IMG/VR virus record: IMGVR_UViG_3300046522_000608 | Span: 1-26,926 of that record | Length of the DNA stretch: 26,926 bases | DNA from: a virus | Reading direction: 5' to 3' (one strand) | Shown here: positions 21,575 through 26,926 of the stretch, piece by piece | How the letters are laid out: every line of letters begins with the position of its first letter | Position numbering within the stretch: the stretch's first letter is position 1 | Notes under the pieces: generated by a model | Database searches by the model: none | Seen by the model: the letters and a program-made list of their open reading frames with translations, nothing else | What the model was told of the DNA's origin: nothing | Program-made: the position numbers and the translations under genes

Positions 21575-21808
21575 TCATGAGGCTTTAAGTAAGCGGCGTA
21601 TCTCTTCCACCGGCCAGCTCAGCCTTCCATTGATCCTCACTGGCCGGATCGGTCCCTGCTCTGTTGACGCCCACACCCGCATCGTTTGCGGCCGCCGGCC
21701 CAAGTGATGTGCCGCACTTGCCGTGTCCACGTGTGTGCGCTGCTCAAGGTCGAGTGGTACGAACTCTAGTCCCATAGAGCCGCAGCCTTTCCGCTTAGAG
21801 TCGTTCAT
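21575..21808 (-). CDS. Small HTH regulator, paralogue B
   Basis: A 77-residue protein. VPLDLEQRTHVDTASAAHHL, then RRPQTMRVWASTEQGPIRPVRIN and WPVEEIRRLL, is almost identical to paralogue C (22137-22379) and related to A (16381-16596). The ATG at 21808 is taken with weak GGAA upstream. The ATG at 21775 is an alternative. It is the last gene of the leftward series. The region before it has a perfect 10-bp inverted repeat (21821-21861) and the iteron-like cluster, so it may bind there as a repressor or replication factor. Confidence 0.78.
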   Translation of the reverse strand: MNDSKRKGCGSMGLEFVPLDLEQRTHVDTASAAHHLGRRPQTMRVWASTEQGPIRPVRINGRLSWPVEEIRRLLKAS

Positions 21809-21820
21809 GGTTCCAACCTT

Positions 21821-21861
21821 CCAATCGAACAAGATGAATCAACGGTGCCAAGTTCGATTGG
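21821..21861. promoter_or_regulatory. Inverted-repeat operator candidate upstream of paralogue B
   Basis: CCAATCGAAC (21821-21830) and GTTCGATTGG (21852-21861) are perfect inverted copies 21 bases apart, 12 bp before the ATG. Size and position mimic the repeat before paralogue A. Confidence 0.6.
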
Positions 21862-21925
21862 ACGTGGTTGCAAAATGATCTTCTAAGCCTGGGTACGCAA
21901 TTGCTTTCGGCTGGCGGCAGAGTGC

Positions 21926-22041
21926 GTTAGGTACAACGGGCCACCTAACAGCAACGAACGTGTTAGGTGCAAATCGTCACCTAACCACCTACGAACGCTG
22001 TTAGGTGATGGGTTAAAGGGGGTGCTCAACCCGTCACCTAA
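21926..22041. repeat. Iteron-like cluster, candidate replication origin
   Basis: GTTAGGTG or its complement CACCTAAC occurs seven times with minor variation: 21926, 21942 (inverted), 21962, 21978 (inverted), 21986 (inverted, partial), 22000 and 22035 (inverted). Two copies are preceded by ACGAACG. The density, the mixed orientation and the position between two HTH genes fit an iteron origin like those bound by P4-type initiators, or a large operator. Confidence 0.6.
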
Positions 22042-22136
22042 TGACAGTTTAGAGGTAGTTTGCCCCAAACTCATGAGTGAGCAAAATCTGCAGCTGAGCT
22101 ACCCTACTTTCCCGCGTTTCGCTGACGCCCCGTGAG

Positions 22137-22379
22137 TCAGCAAAGACTAAGCAACCGTCGAATCTCAGCCACTGGCCAGGCCAGTCGGCCATTGATCCGT
22201 ATTGGACGGATAGGCCCCTGTTCTGTCGATGCCCACACGCGCATAGTCTGTGCCTTACGGCCGAGGTGATGCGCGGCGCACGACGTATCCACATGGGTGC
22301 GCTGCTCAAGATCTAAGGGAACAAAGCTCGAAATGTGCTGAGCAATGGTTTGTCTGTATGTGGCAACTGACTGCGGCAT
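22137..22379 (-). CDS. Small HTH regulator, paralogue C
   Basis: An 80-residue protein. After about 18 unique residues comes VPLDLEQRTHVDTSCAAHHL, then QTMRVWASTEQGPIRPIRIN and WPVAEIRRLL, nearly the same as paralogue B. The ATG at 22379 has GGAG nine bases upstream. A longer reading from 22529 has no such site. The iteron-like cluster separates it from B. The two copies are probably a tandem duplication around the repeats. Confidence 0.78.
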   Translation of the reverse strand: MPQSVATYRQTIAQHISSFVPLDLEQRTHVDTSCAAHHLGRKAQTMRVWASTEQGPIRPIRINGRLAWPVAEIRRLLSLC

Positions 22380-22534
22380 AAATATGACTCCGGAACGAAC
22401 GTGGAGCAGATACTGCCAAATCGATGAGTGCCTTTGGACCGAAAACGACACGCGGCGCCAATTTTTTGCTTTTCGAGCGCAAAAAGATGAGAAACTCCTG
22501 CTCGGTTCCCCGACAGGCGTTGTTTCCAAACCAA

Positions 22535-22714
22535 TCAGCGCTGCTGTTTCCCTGCCGAGATAGCCCGATCAATGCTCTCTGCAGTCACTCTAGTAGCGCG
22601 TTGCCCGATCTTCACTATCTCGAGCTCGCCGCGGGCCGCCATCCGGTAAACTGTCGCCCGGCAGACGTCCAGCTTCTTCATCACGCTCGAAATCCTGTAC
22701 AAGGTCTGTTCCAT
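22535..22714 (-). CDS. AlpA/excisionase-like HTH protein
   Basis: A 59-residue protein. LYRISSVMKKLDVCRATVYRM, then GELEIVKIGQRATRVTAESI, is a typical AlpA/excisionase helix-turn-helix. A strong GAGGAG lies seven bases before the ATG at 22714. An in-frame ATG at 22741 would be before that site. It is part of the leftward operon of small genes, 41 bp after the 59-residue gene. It could direct integrase toward excision or activate transcription. Confidence 0.8.
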   Translation of the reverse strand: MEQTLYRISSVMKKLDVCRATVYRMAARGELEIVKIGQRATRVTAESIDRAISAGKQQR

Positions 22715-22755
22715 GCTCTTCTCCTCAGTTGAAACCTGCACTGTATAGTGAGACC

Positions 22756-22935
22756 TCAGCTGTCGGTCTTAACTAGGCGGAGCGAAGGGCGCGACGGTCG
22801 TAACGGATGCGTGTCGGCCATGGCCGCTGCCAGTTGAAGCATCTCGCTACGCGCTCGTTGATCCATCTGTCGTGTATGGCGCAAAAGGGCGGCCTCCCAG
22901 GGGGCGAGCTTGGTGTCTTCTTGGTCGTTTTCCAT
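22756..22935 (-). CDS. Small paralogous protein 1 (59 residues)
   Basis: A short gene reading MENDQEDTKLAPWEAALLRH and ending PLRPSRPSLRLVKTDS. GAGG lies five bases before the ATG. It shares the frame KL-P-EAAL-R and the tail PLRP-RLVK with the next gene upstream (22962-23135), so the two are tandem duplicates. No known family is recognised. It sits in the operon preceded by the C4-like RNA. Confidence 0.65.
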   Translation of the reverse strand: MENDQEDTKLAPWEAALLRHTRQMDQRARSEMLQLAAAMADTHPLRPSRPSLRLVKTDS

Positions 22936-22961
22936 AAGATCCTCGATCGGTAAGGCGAAGC

Positions 22962-23135
22962 TCAGTTGCAGGATTTGACCAGGCGAAGCGCCGGCCGCAA
23001 AGGGAACAGTTCGACATACATCTCGGATAGCGGCAGGAAATGCGCGCGCTCGTCCGGGGCAATCATTCGCAAATTGCGCACCAGCGCGGCCTCTAGCGGG
23101 TCGAGTTTGTCGATTTCGTGGTTCTGTTGGCTCAT
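22962..23135 (-). CDS. Small paralogous protein 2 (57 residues)
   Basis: A short gene reading MSQQNHEIDKLDPLEAALVR and ending FPLRPALRLVKSCN. GGAG lies seven bases before the ATG, and its start overlaps the preceding stop codon by four bases (23132-23135). It is a paralogue of the 59-residue protein that follows. Its function is unknown. Confidence 0.68.
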   Translation of the reverse strand: MSQQNHEIDKLDPLEAALVRNLRMIAPDERAHFLPLSEMYVELFPLRPALRLVKSCN

Positions 23136-23569
23136 TCTGGGTCTCCAGTCAGGACAGACAGGTCGCTCACGATCTCAGCCGCAAGGTCTGAGCAGGTACG
23201 AAGGTTGCTGAGCTGCCGCGCTTCCGGAATGATGTTCGTCACACCCAGCAGCGAGCACATGACACTAGCGCGGCAGGCAATCCGTTTAATCTCAGCAGCA
23301 CGAACTTCAGGCGATCCGAGGATTATCTCGATGGCTAGGTCAAACCCTTGGTCCCACTCACCGAGCAGCTGCAGGAAGTATTCGCGCGGCAGGTCGGAGG
23401 AGCATAGGGAGCAGGACCCGCTGTTCTCGTACTGCTGAACAATCTTAGCCCGGCGGATCTCGCGCCAATCCTGGTGCTTGCCAACGTTTTCGTCGCGTTG
23501 TGATGCCCAGGCCACGGCGGACTCACGGCCCTCTTCCCGCGCATTCTGCTCAGCGGTAAGGTACCTCAT
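23132..23569 (-). CDS. Hypothetical protein in the early-type operon
   Basis: A 145-residue protein without a recognised domain. A basic, helical N-terminal half (YLTAEQNAREEGRESAVAW) is followed by GSCSLCSSDL, a Cys pair, and a helical C-terminal part (EVRAAEIKRIACRASVMCSLL, then LRTCSDLAAEIVSDL). It overlaps both neighbours by four bases, so translation is coupled. It may be a regulator or host-takeover protein of the operon under the C4-like RNA, but nothing in the sequence decides this. Confidence 0.65.
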   Translation of the reverse strand: MRYLTAEQNAREEGRESAVAWASQRDENVGKHQDWREIRRAKIVQQYENSGSCSLCSSDLPREYFLQLLGEWDQGFDLAIEIILGSPEVRAAEIKRIACRASVMCSLLGVTNIIPEARQLSNLRTCSDLAAEIVSDLSVLTGDPE

Positions 23570-23793
23570 GATTTGCTCCTGGCAGCCCGCTTGTTCAGCG
23601 ACTCAGCCTTCTGAAGGGAGCGATCGTTGTTGACCACAAGGGTTAGCGAGGCAAGGCGCTTTAAAGGAAAGGCCTTGGCCATTGCCTCGATGACGTCCAG
23701 CATCTCAAGACGCTGTTGTGGCTCCATGGCGCGCAACGCGGCCAAGGTGCGATGCTCGAGGTAGGAATGTACAAATGGATTGATACCAGGCAT
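23566..23793 (-). CDS. First gene of the antisense-RNA-controlled operon
   Basis: A 75-residue, mostly helical protein (YLEHRTLAALRAMEPQQRLE, then MLDVIEAMAKAFPLKRLASL) with a basic tail. I do not recognise it. GGAGG (23803-23799) stands five bases before the ATG. Nine bases covering this site (GACAAAGGA on the minus strand) are perfectly complementary to a loop of the cloverleaf RNA just upstream. In P1, P22 and P4 the gene in this position is icd- or kil-like, blocking host division or killing. That role is a guess by position. Confidence 0.68.
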   Translation of the reverse strand: MPGINPFVHSYLEHRTLAALRAMEPQQRLEMLDVIEAMAKAFPLKRLASLTLVVNNDRSLQKAESLNKRAARSKS

Positions 23794-23844
23794 GTGAGCC
23801 TCCTTTGTCGGTGTTTAAACCGCTGCCCGTCGCCAAACGGGGGG

Positions 23845-23922
23845 GAGCGGCAAATGGTGAGGTTGGCGAACCGGTGACAAAGGAAACCGGCATACCCGAA
23901 GGTATCCCCACCACCGCCGCTC
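23845..23922 (-). ncRNA. C4/CI-like antisense RNA
   Basis: The segment folds as a cloverleaf of 78 nt, close to the size of the P1 C4 RNA. The outer stem is GAGCGGC (23845-23851) with GCCGCTC (23916-23922). A second stem is GGTGAGG (23856-23862) with CCCCACC (23906-23912). The inner hairpins are ATACC/GGTAT (23892-23905), CCGG/CCGG (23871-23890) and GGTT/AACC. On the minus strand the loop TCCTTTGTC (23884-23876) is complementary to the Shine-Dalgarno region GACAAAGGA (23809-23801) of the next gene, and eight of its bases to GACAAAGG (23982-23975) upstream. That A-B-C order matches the P4 immunity leader. Confidence 0.72.
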
Positions 23923-23945
23923 ATAGGAGACGCAGTGGACGGACG

Positions 23946-24024
23946 TAAAAAAACCGCCTAGGGGCGGGTGTCCGCCTTTGTCTGTTATCGAGTCGCCAAA
24001 CTCGTTCTCCTTTTTCTCGGAGAC
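23946..24024 (-). ncRNA. Candidate short leader RNA ending at a terminator
   Basis: On the minus strand a promoter-like pair (TTGACG 24059-24054 and TAGCCT 24036-24031, 17 bp apart) precedes three hairpins: GGAGA/TCTCC (24019-24023 with 24006-24010), CGAGT/ACTCG (23989-24004) and the terminator at 23947-23967. The product of about 78 nt would carry GACAAAGG, a second complement of the C4-like loop. Confidence 0.4.
23947..23967 (-). terminator. Intrinsic terminator in the operon leader
   Basis: On the minus strand CCGCC and GGCGG (23967-23963 and 23958-23954) form a stem with a short loop, followed by seven T (23953-23947). No protein gene ends just before it, so it acts on a leader or small RNA. 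Confidence 0.75.
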
Positions 24025-24309
24025 GTATTTAGGCTACGGGAGCAAGATCATTTCGTCAAGGAGTTTTTTGTGTCGTGCGACCGAACGCGCCACTTGTTAA
24101 GCTTTTTGGTAAGGGCAATGAGGCGTCAGCTATCAGAAACATAAACGGCGTTTCTTTCATCGGTTTAAATCCTCGGGATCAAAAAGTAACCACGCGATTA
24201 CTCTAGGGAAAAGTAGAAGTTATCGATTAGCATATTCACGTATAAGCTGGTCGGCATGTATTAATACTTGACCTATCACAAGCGCTTCGCCATGTCCCAC
24301 CTTAATTGA
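24025..24309. other. Leader and promoter region of the small-gene operon
   Basis: No gene is seen. It holds the candidate promoter at 24031-24059 and a small inverted repeat AGAAAC/GTTTCT (24135-24155). The remaining sequence is AT-richer than the surroundings, as expected of a control region. Confidence 0.4.
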
Positions 24310-24333
24310 ACGCAACACCCGCCGAAGCGGGTG
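24310..24333 (-). terminator. Terminator after the lipoprotein gene
   Basis: On the minus strand CACCCGC-TTCG-GCGGGTG forms a seven-pair stem with a stable TTCG tetraloop, followed by TTGCGTT. It lies 25 bp after the stop codon of the lipoprotein gene. Confidence 0.6.
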
Positions 24334-24358
24334 GCAAAATTTTAATAGCAAGAAGCCG

Positions 24359-24988
24359 TTATGTCTTTGGACCGACAAACGAAAGAATCTTCGCTTCTAC
24401 TACTCCCTTTGTCGCGCAGCCGGGTTCGGTACCAGAAGATAAGGAAGGGGTCTTTGTGGAAAAATCTATGGTTTTGGCAGCCTGCCCAGCTGGGCGCCCA
24501 TCGAGCGTCGAAACTGCCGTCTTTATGTCCAGCACATACTTCGTGTTGACGATAACGCTGGTGCCGGGCCCGTCCGGCGCCACATAAATATTCGAGCGCC
24601 CCTCTAGTCTGGTGGTTCGATTGACGTCGAAGAGCTGGCCAAGGCTGTTGTTCGTCCTGTAGCCAGCTGAATCGGCGGTGTTGTACTGTGTTACGCCATT
24701 TGCAAGGATGTGACTCGAAGATCGCGACGTGCTACCGCAATCGATGTATTCGGATGGTCGGTTGCTCGTGAAAGAAATATTGATGATGCGAGAGTTTTTG
24801 TCGATATTGTTGATGACGAAGAAATCGCTACTTAATTCCTTAACGAGTTGATCCCAGACGGCATCGAACGGTTTGGCAATTTTCGCTGAATTATTGACAG
24901 CCACCCTTGTCGGCGGGCTGTAGTTGGTCGATGTTGCACATGCAGAAGCGAAGCATATTACCAATCCTAGCACTGCCAAGTTCTTCAT
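24359..24988 (-). CDS. Putative lipoprotein
   Basis: A 209-residue protein with a signal sequence MKNLAVLGLVICFASAC. The Cys17 that would be lipidated follows ASA, a slightly atypical lipobox. The rest (IAKPFDAVWDQLVKELSSDFFVINNIDKNSRIINISF) resembles the alpha/beta domains of outer-membrane-associated lipoproteins. GAGGAGG lies five bases before the ATG. It is a single-gene unit with its own terminator. Such genes are more typical of chromosomes than of phages, so it may be cargo picked up from a host or a lipoprotein conferring a surface trait. Confidence 0.75.
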   Translation of the reverse strand: MKNLAVLGLVICFASACATSTNYSPPTRVAVNNSAKIAKPFDAVWDQLVKELSSDFFVINNIDKNSRIINISFTSNRPSEYIDCGSTSRSSSHILANGVTQYNTADSAGYRTNNSLGQLFDVNRTTRLEGRSNIYVAPDGPGTSVIVNTKYVLDIKTAVSTLDGRPAGQAAKTIDFSTKTPSLSSGTEPGCATKGVVEAKILSFVGPKT

Positions 24989-25360
24989 GTCTGCCTCCTC
25001 AAGTCGGCATCGGTGCGTGCCGTTCGCTTACCAATATTACGCCCGAGTTCGTCACCTTTAGTAAAAATTCAATGGCAGTTGCGGCCACCCAACAGAAAGA
25101 AATGGTTGGCCCCTAATTAGGTGGAATTAAGTTTTGAAATATGACTGCGGCCCAAAGGGAACACTTCTAGTACAAGGTTAATTTCTGCGGAAAAGATACT
25201 TGGGCGAGGTATTCGGTCTTACTAGTCTCGACGCAATTCGTTTAATTTGGGAAAACAAGTCAAACACGTCCGTGACAATCAGATAGTATTTTTCCAATTC
25301 TACAACGTATTATTCCTTGGCGAAACGCACGCTTAGATGCCCATACCAAGGTTGGCGCAG
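24989..25360. other. Divergent intergenic region
   Basis: This stretch separates the leftward lipoprotein gene from the rightward membrane-protein gene and must hold their promoters. I see no convincing -35/-10 pair, repeat or RNA in it. Confidence 0.4.
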
Positions 25361-25738
25361 ATGGAAGAGAGAGAGTTTTTCAGTGGCGAAAACGTGTACG
25401 TCTCGCTAACGCGATTTATTGCGTTTGGGAAAACTTACGCTATGAGCGGAGTCACGTCGGTTAGTGCGGCAGAGGGAAAACCAGATTACAGCGGCTCAAC
25501 ACTCATGATGATTGTTGGGGCTATTCGCACCCTCATTGGCCTCTCGGCGCCGTTTTTCTTTCTGCTTGGGATTGCGCTGATCGCGGCTGGCTACTATTCA
25601 CGGAGCTCGAAAACCCCGGACTACTACGTCACGCTAACCACCTCCGCTGGCCACGTACAAGCGGTCCACAGCAAGAACAGGGAATACATCGCTAGCATTG
25701 TCCAAGCGCTCAACGACTGCATCGTCGCCCGCGGCTGA
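25361..25738 (+). CDS. DUF6232-like membrane protein
   Basis: A 125-residue protein. VYVSLTRFIAFGKTYAMSGVTSV is followed by a long hydrophobic region (about residues 46-78, probably two membrane helices) and then YYVTLTTSAGHVQAVHSKNR and YIASIVQALNDCI. This arrangement is that of DUF6232-type proteins, whose function is unknown. The ATG at 25361 is preferred, with AAGG nine bases upstream. The ATG at 25337 has no site. The next gene starts 13 bp later, so the two probably share a transcript. Confidence 0.65.
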   Translation: MEEREFFSGENVYVSLTRFIAFGKTYAMSGVTSVSAAEGKPDYSGSTLMMIVGAIRTLIGLSAPFFFLLGIALIAAGYYSRSSKTPDYYVTLTTSAGHVQAVHSKNREYIASIVQALNDCIVARG

Positions 25739-25751
25739 TCTGGTAGGACTC

Positions 25752-26192
25752 ATGAAAGCAGTCCTAGTCACCCTACTCGCGCTCGAGCTTAGCTCGTCGA
25801 CCGCATGGGCCCAGCGCTCGCCAGATCCCACAATCGAGCAGCAAAGGCGTGTACTCGCCTGTCATGAGCACGCAGATCGGGATATGACGAAGCCGGTCGC
25901 CATGCCGGCAGGCGCAACTCGTGCGTGGGAGTTCGAGCGAGCGCAGCGGGTCAAGCTCTGCCTGGCCAAAGCTGCAGAGGTCGATGAAGCGGGAGATCGG
26001 ACGCTCAAAGCGATGTGTTTAGAAGGCCCTGCAATAATTGATGCTGGTAGGTCAAGAAACGTCTGCTCTTCGCAACCCGTCGCGGATGCGATAAACCTGT
26101 ACCGTACTGACTCGATAATATGTGGCAATAGCTACGATTCGGGTACCGCCCGCAGCCAAGGTGCGAATTTCTCTTACCTCTTGGTCTGTTAG
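25752..26192 (+). CDS. Secreted hypothetical protein, 3' end overlapping the endonuclease gene
   Basis: A 146-residue protein with a clear signal peptide (MKAVLVTLLALELSSSTAWA, cleavage likely after AWA). The mature part has several Cys (ACHEHADRD, KLCLAKAAEV, KAMCLEG). TAGGA precedes the ATG at 25752. The last 47 codons lie antisense to the C-terminus of the endonuclease gene (26052 onward). That part of the endonuclease is a recognisable repeated domain, so the tail of this protein is probably non-native. The gene may have been cut by insertion of the endonuclease gene and continued to a chance stop. Confidence 0.6.
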   Translation: MKAVLVTLLALELSSSTAWAQRSPDPTIEQQRRVLACHEHADRDMTKPVAMPAGATRAWEFERAQRVKLCLAKAAEVDEAGDRTLKAMCLEGPAIIDAGRSRNVCSSQPVADAINLYRTDSIICGNSYDSGTARSQGANFSYLLVC

Positions 26193-26926
26193 TTTGGCCC
26201 GGGGGTGGCCAATCCCGGCTTTGCGGTAGTTGCAAGCTGCATTAATAGCTGCCTGCTGATCTATGTCGACAGGTGTGCTGGCCCAGCGTTGCCCATGTGC
26301 GATACGGGAAACCTGCGCCTGCACGACGCTGAATAGTGCTGCGATGACCCGCTGCTTCCACCCCTGCGCGAGTAGCGTTCGGATCACCTTAACGTCTTCG
26401 GCAGTCAGTTTGGCGTTGGCGTTGAGTTCGCCCGTAAATCGCTCTCGCAGTGACGCGCTAATACGCTCCCGTATCGTCTCTGATACAGTTCCGCCACGGT
26501 TCCAAGCTGGCTTGCCTTTACTCCTGGTGTTGTCGATCAAACGCATGGACAGCTTGCGGCGATGCTCGGTGGTGAACATGCGGCCCTTGTTATTGCGACC
26601 AAACTTATTCCCGCGCATCCGCAACGACTGTTTGATACGTGTTGCTTCCGACCGCTTGCAACCAAGCGCGCCCTCGCCACCATCGGTCAGATTGATCAAG
26701 CGCGTGCCATACGCACGGTGGTATGCGATGGCGGCAATTTCATCTCGGTGCAGCACGGCATTCTCACGTAAGACGAAGATGACGACTTGGTGCCCGCGTT
26801 CCAGAACAGAATTTATCCAGTGATGCCTGTAATTACGTCGCTTCGCCCGCGCCTCCGACAGATGGTTACTTAAACGGCGCGGCAGCGTATCGACCGTCTG
26901 ACCGATATAGCGCAGCTCACCGTCTT
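26052..26926 (-). CDS. GIY-YIG homing-type endonuclease (main part; start lies at 59 across the junction)
   Basis: The frame is open to the window edge and continues at 59-1, giving about 308 residues. Residues 11-26 hold the GIY and YIG motifs, followed by an Arg (TLPRRLSNHL). The domain ends with AYGTRLINLTDGGEGALG, typical of this nuclease class. Two NUMOD3-like segments follow (KGRMFTTEHRRKLSMRL and VSETIRERISASLRERF). Two tandem helix-turn-helix repeats come last (NAKLTAEDVKVIRTLLAQG and RAKLTDQEVREIRTLAAGG, each with a later Q-V-RI-G). This is the build of a free-standing homing endonuclease, which cuts a specific site to spread itself. It converges on and overlaps the secreted-protein gene by 141 bp. 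Confidence 0.88.
   Translation of the reverse strand, partial: DGELRYIGQTVDTLPRRLSNHLSEARAKRRNYRHHWINSVLERGHQVVIFVLRENAVLHRDEIAAIAYHRAYGTRLINLTDGGEGALGCKRSEATRIKQSLRMRGNKFGRNNKGRMFTTEHRRKLSMRLIDNTRSKGKPAWNRGGTVSETIRERISASLRERFTGELNANAKLTAEDVKVIRTLLAQGWKQRVIAALFSVVQAQVSRIAHGQRWASTPVDIDQQAAINAACNYRKAGIGHPRAKLTDQEVREIRTLAAGGTRIVAIATYYRVSTVQVYRIRDGLRRADVS

Noticed and set aside
21926-22041. CRISPR array
   Set aside because: The repeats are only 8 bp, occur in both orientations and have no regular spacers, so an iteron or operator cluster fits better.
23661-23924. An 87-codon minus-strand frame across the cloverleaf RNA
   Set aside because: The region is better explained as structured RNA with paired stems, and the frame overlaps the start of the 75-residue gene.
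19342-26926. Chromosomal flank to the right of the attachment site
   Set aside because: Arm repeats right of the core, an HTH family shared across the core and the continuous gene over the window ends show that this side belongs to the element.

Overview
The window reads as one complete circular mobile element of about 26.9 kb, probably from a betaproteobacterium (Burkholderiales, perhaps Oxalobacteraceae; inferred from gene families and the tRNA-Thr sequence, not proven). Two independent signs support a circle. First, a GIY-YIG endonuclease gene runs off the right end and resumes in frame at the left end if the shared 7 bases CCGTCTT (1-7 and 26920-26926) are counted once. Second, the integrase attachment site carries paired arm-type repeats on both sides of a tRNA-Thr 3' half, which is the form expected of an excised attP and not of an integrated attL or attR.

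Layout, read from attP (about 19.3 kb). To the right lie an ImmA/IrrE peptidase and a PIN-like protein (19.8-21.4 kb), two nearly identical small HTH proteins flanking an iteron-like repeat cluster (21.6-22.4 kb), and a leftward operon of small genes (22.5-23.8 kb). That operon is preceded by a cloverleaf RNA resembling the C4/CI antisense RNAs of P1 and P4. Next come a lipoprotein, a DUF6232-like membrane protein, a secreted protein and the endonuclease that crosses the window ends. From 0.3 to 5.7 kb is an accessory mosaic: a NinX-like protein, a frameshifted DUF4224 gene, an FRG-domain protein, a serine recombinase plus the stump of another, two membrane proteins sharing a zinc ribbon (one a superinfection-immunity type), a putative excisionase, a gene under a perfect LexA box, and an HTH protein.

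From 5.8 to 19.1 kb everything is on the minus strand. Starting at the integrase (17.8-19.1 kb) there is a replication operon: HTH protein, DUF1376 protein, SF2 helicase, Toprim primase, conserved phage proteins and a possible antitermination-type regulator. Two intrinsic terminators follow, then alpA and an intact 1778-residue tail tape measure gene.

No capsid, portal, terminase, tail tube, baseplate or lysis gene was found. A replication and integration module with AlpA-like regulators, a P4-like antisense RNA and one virion gene, the tape measure, suggests a phage satellite or phage-plasmid. It may depend on a helper phage and could reset or subvert the helper's tail length. That last step is inference. 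The circle, the attP, the antisense RNA complementarity and the orphan tape measure are seen in the sequence.
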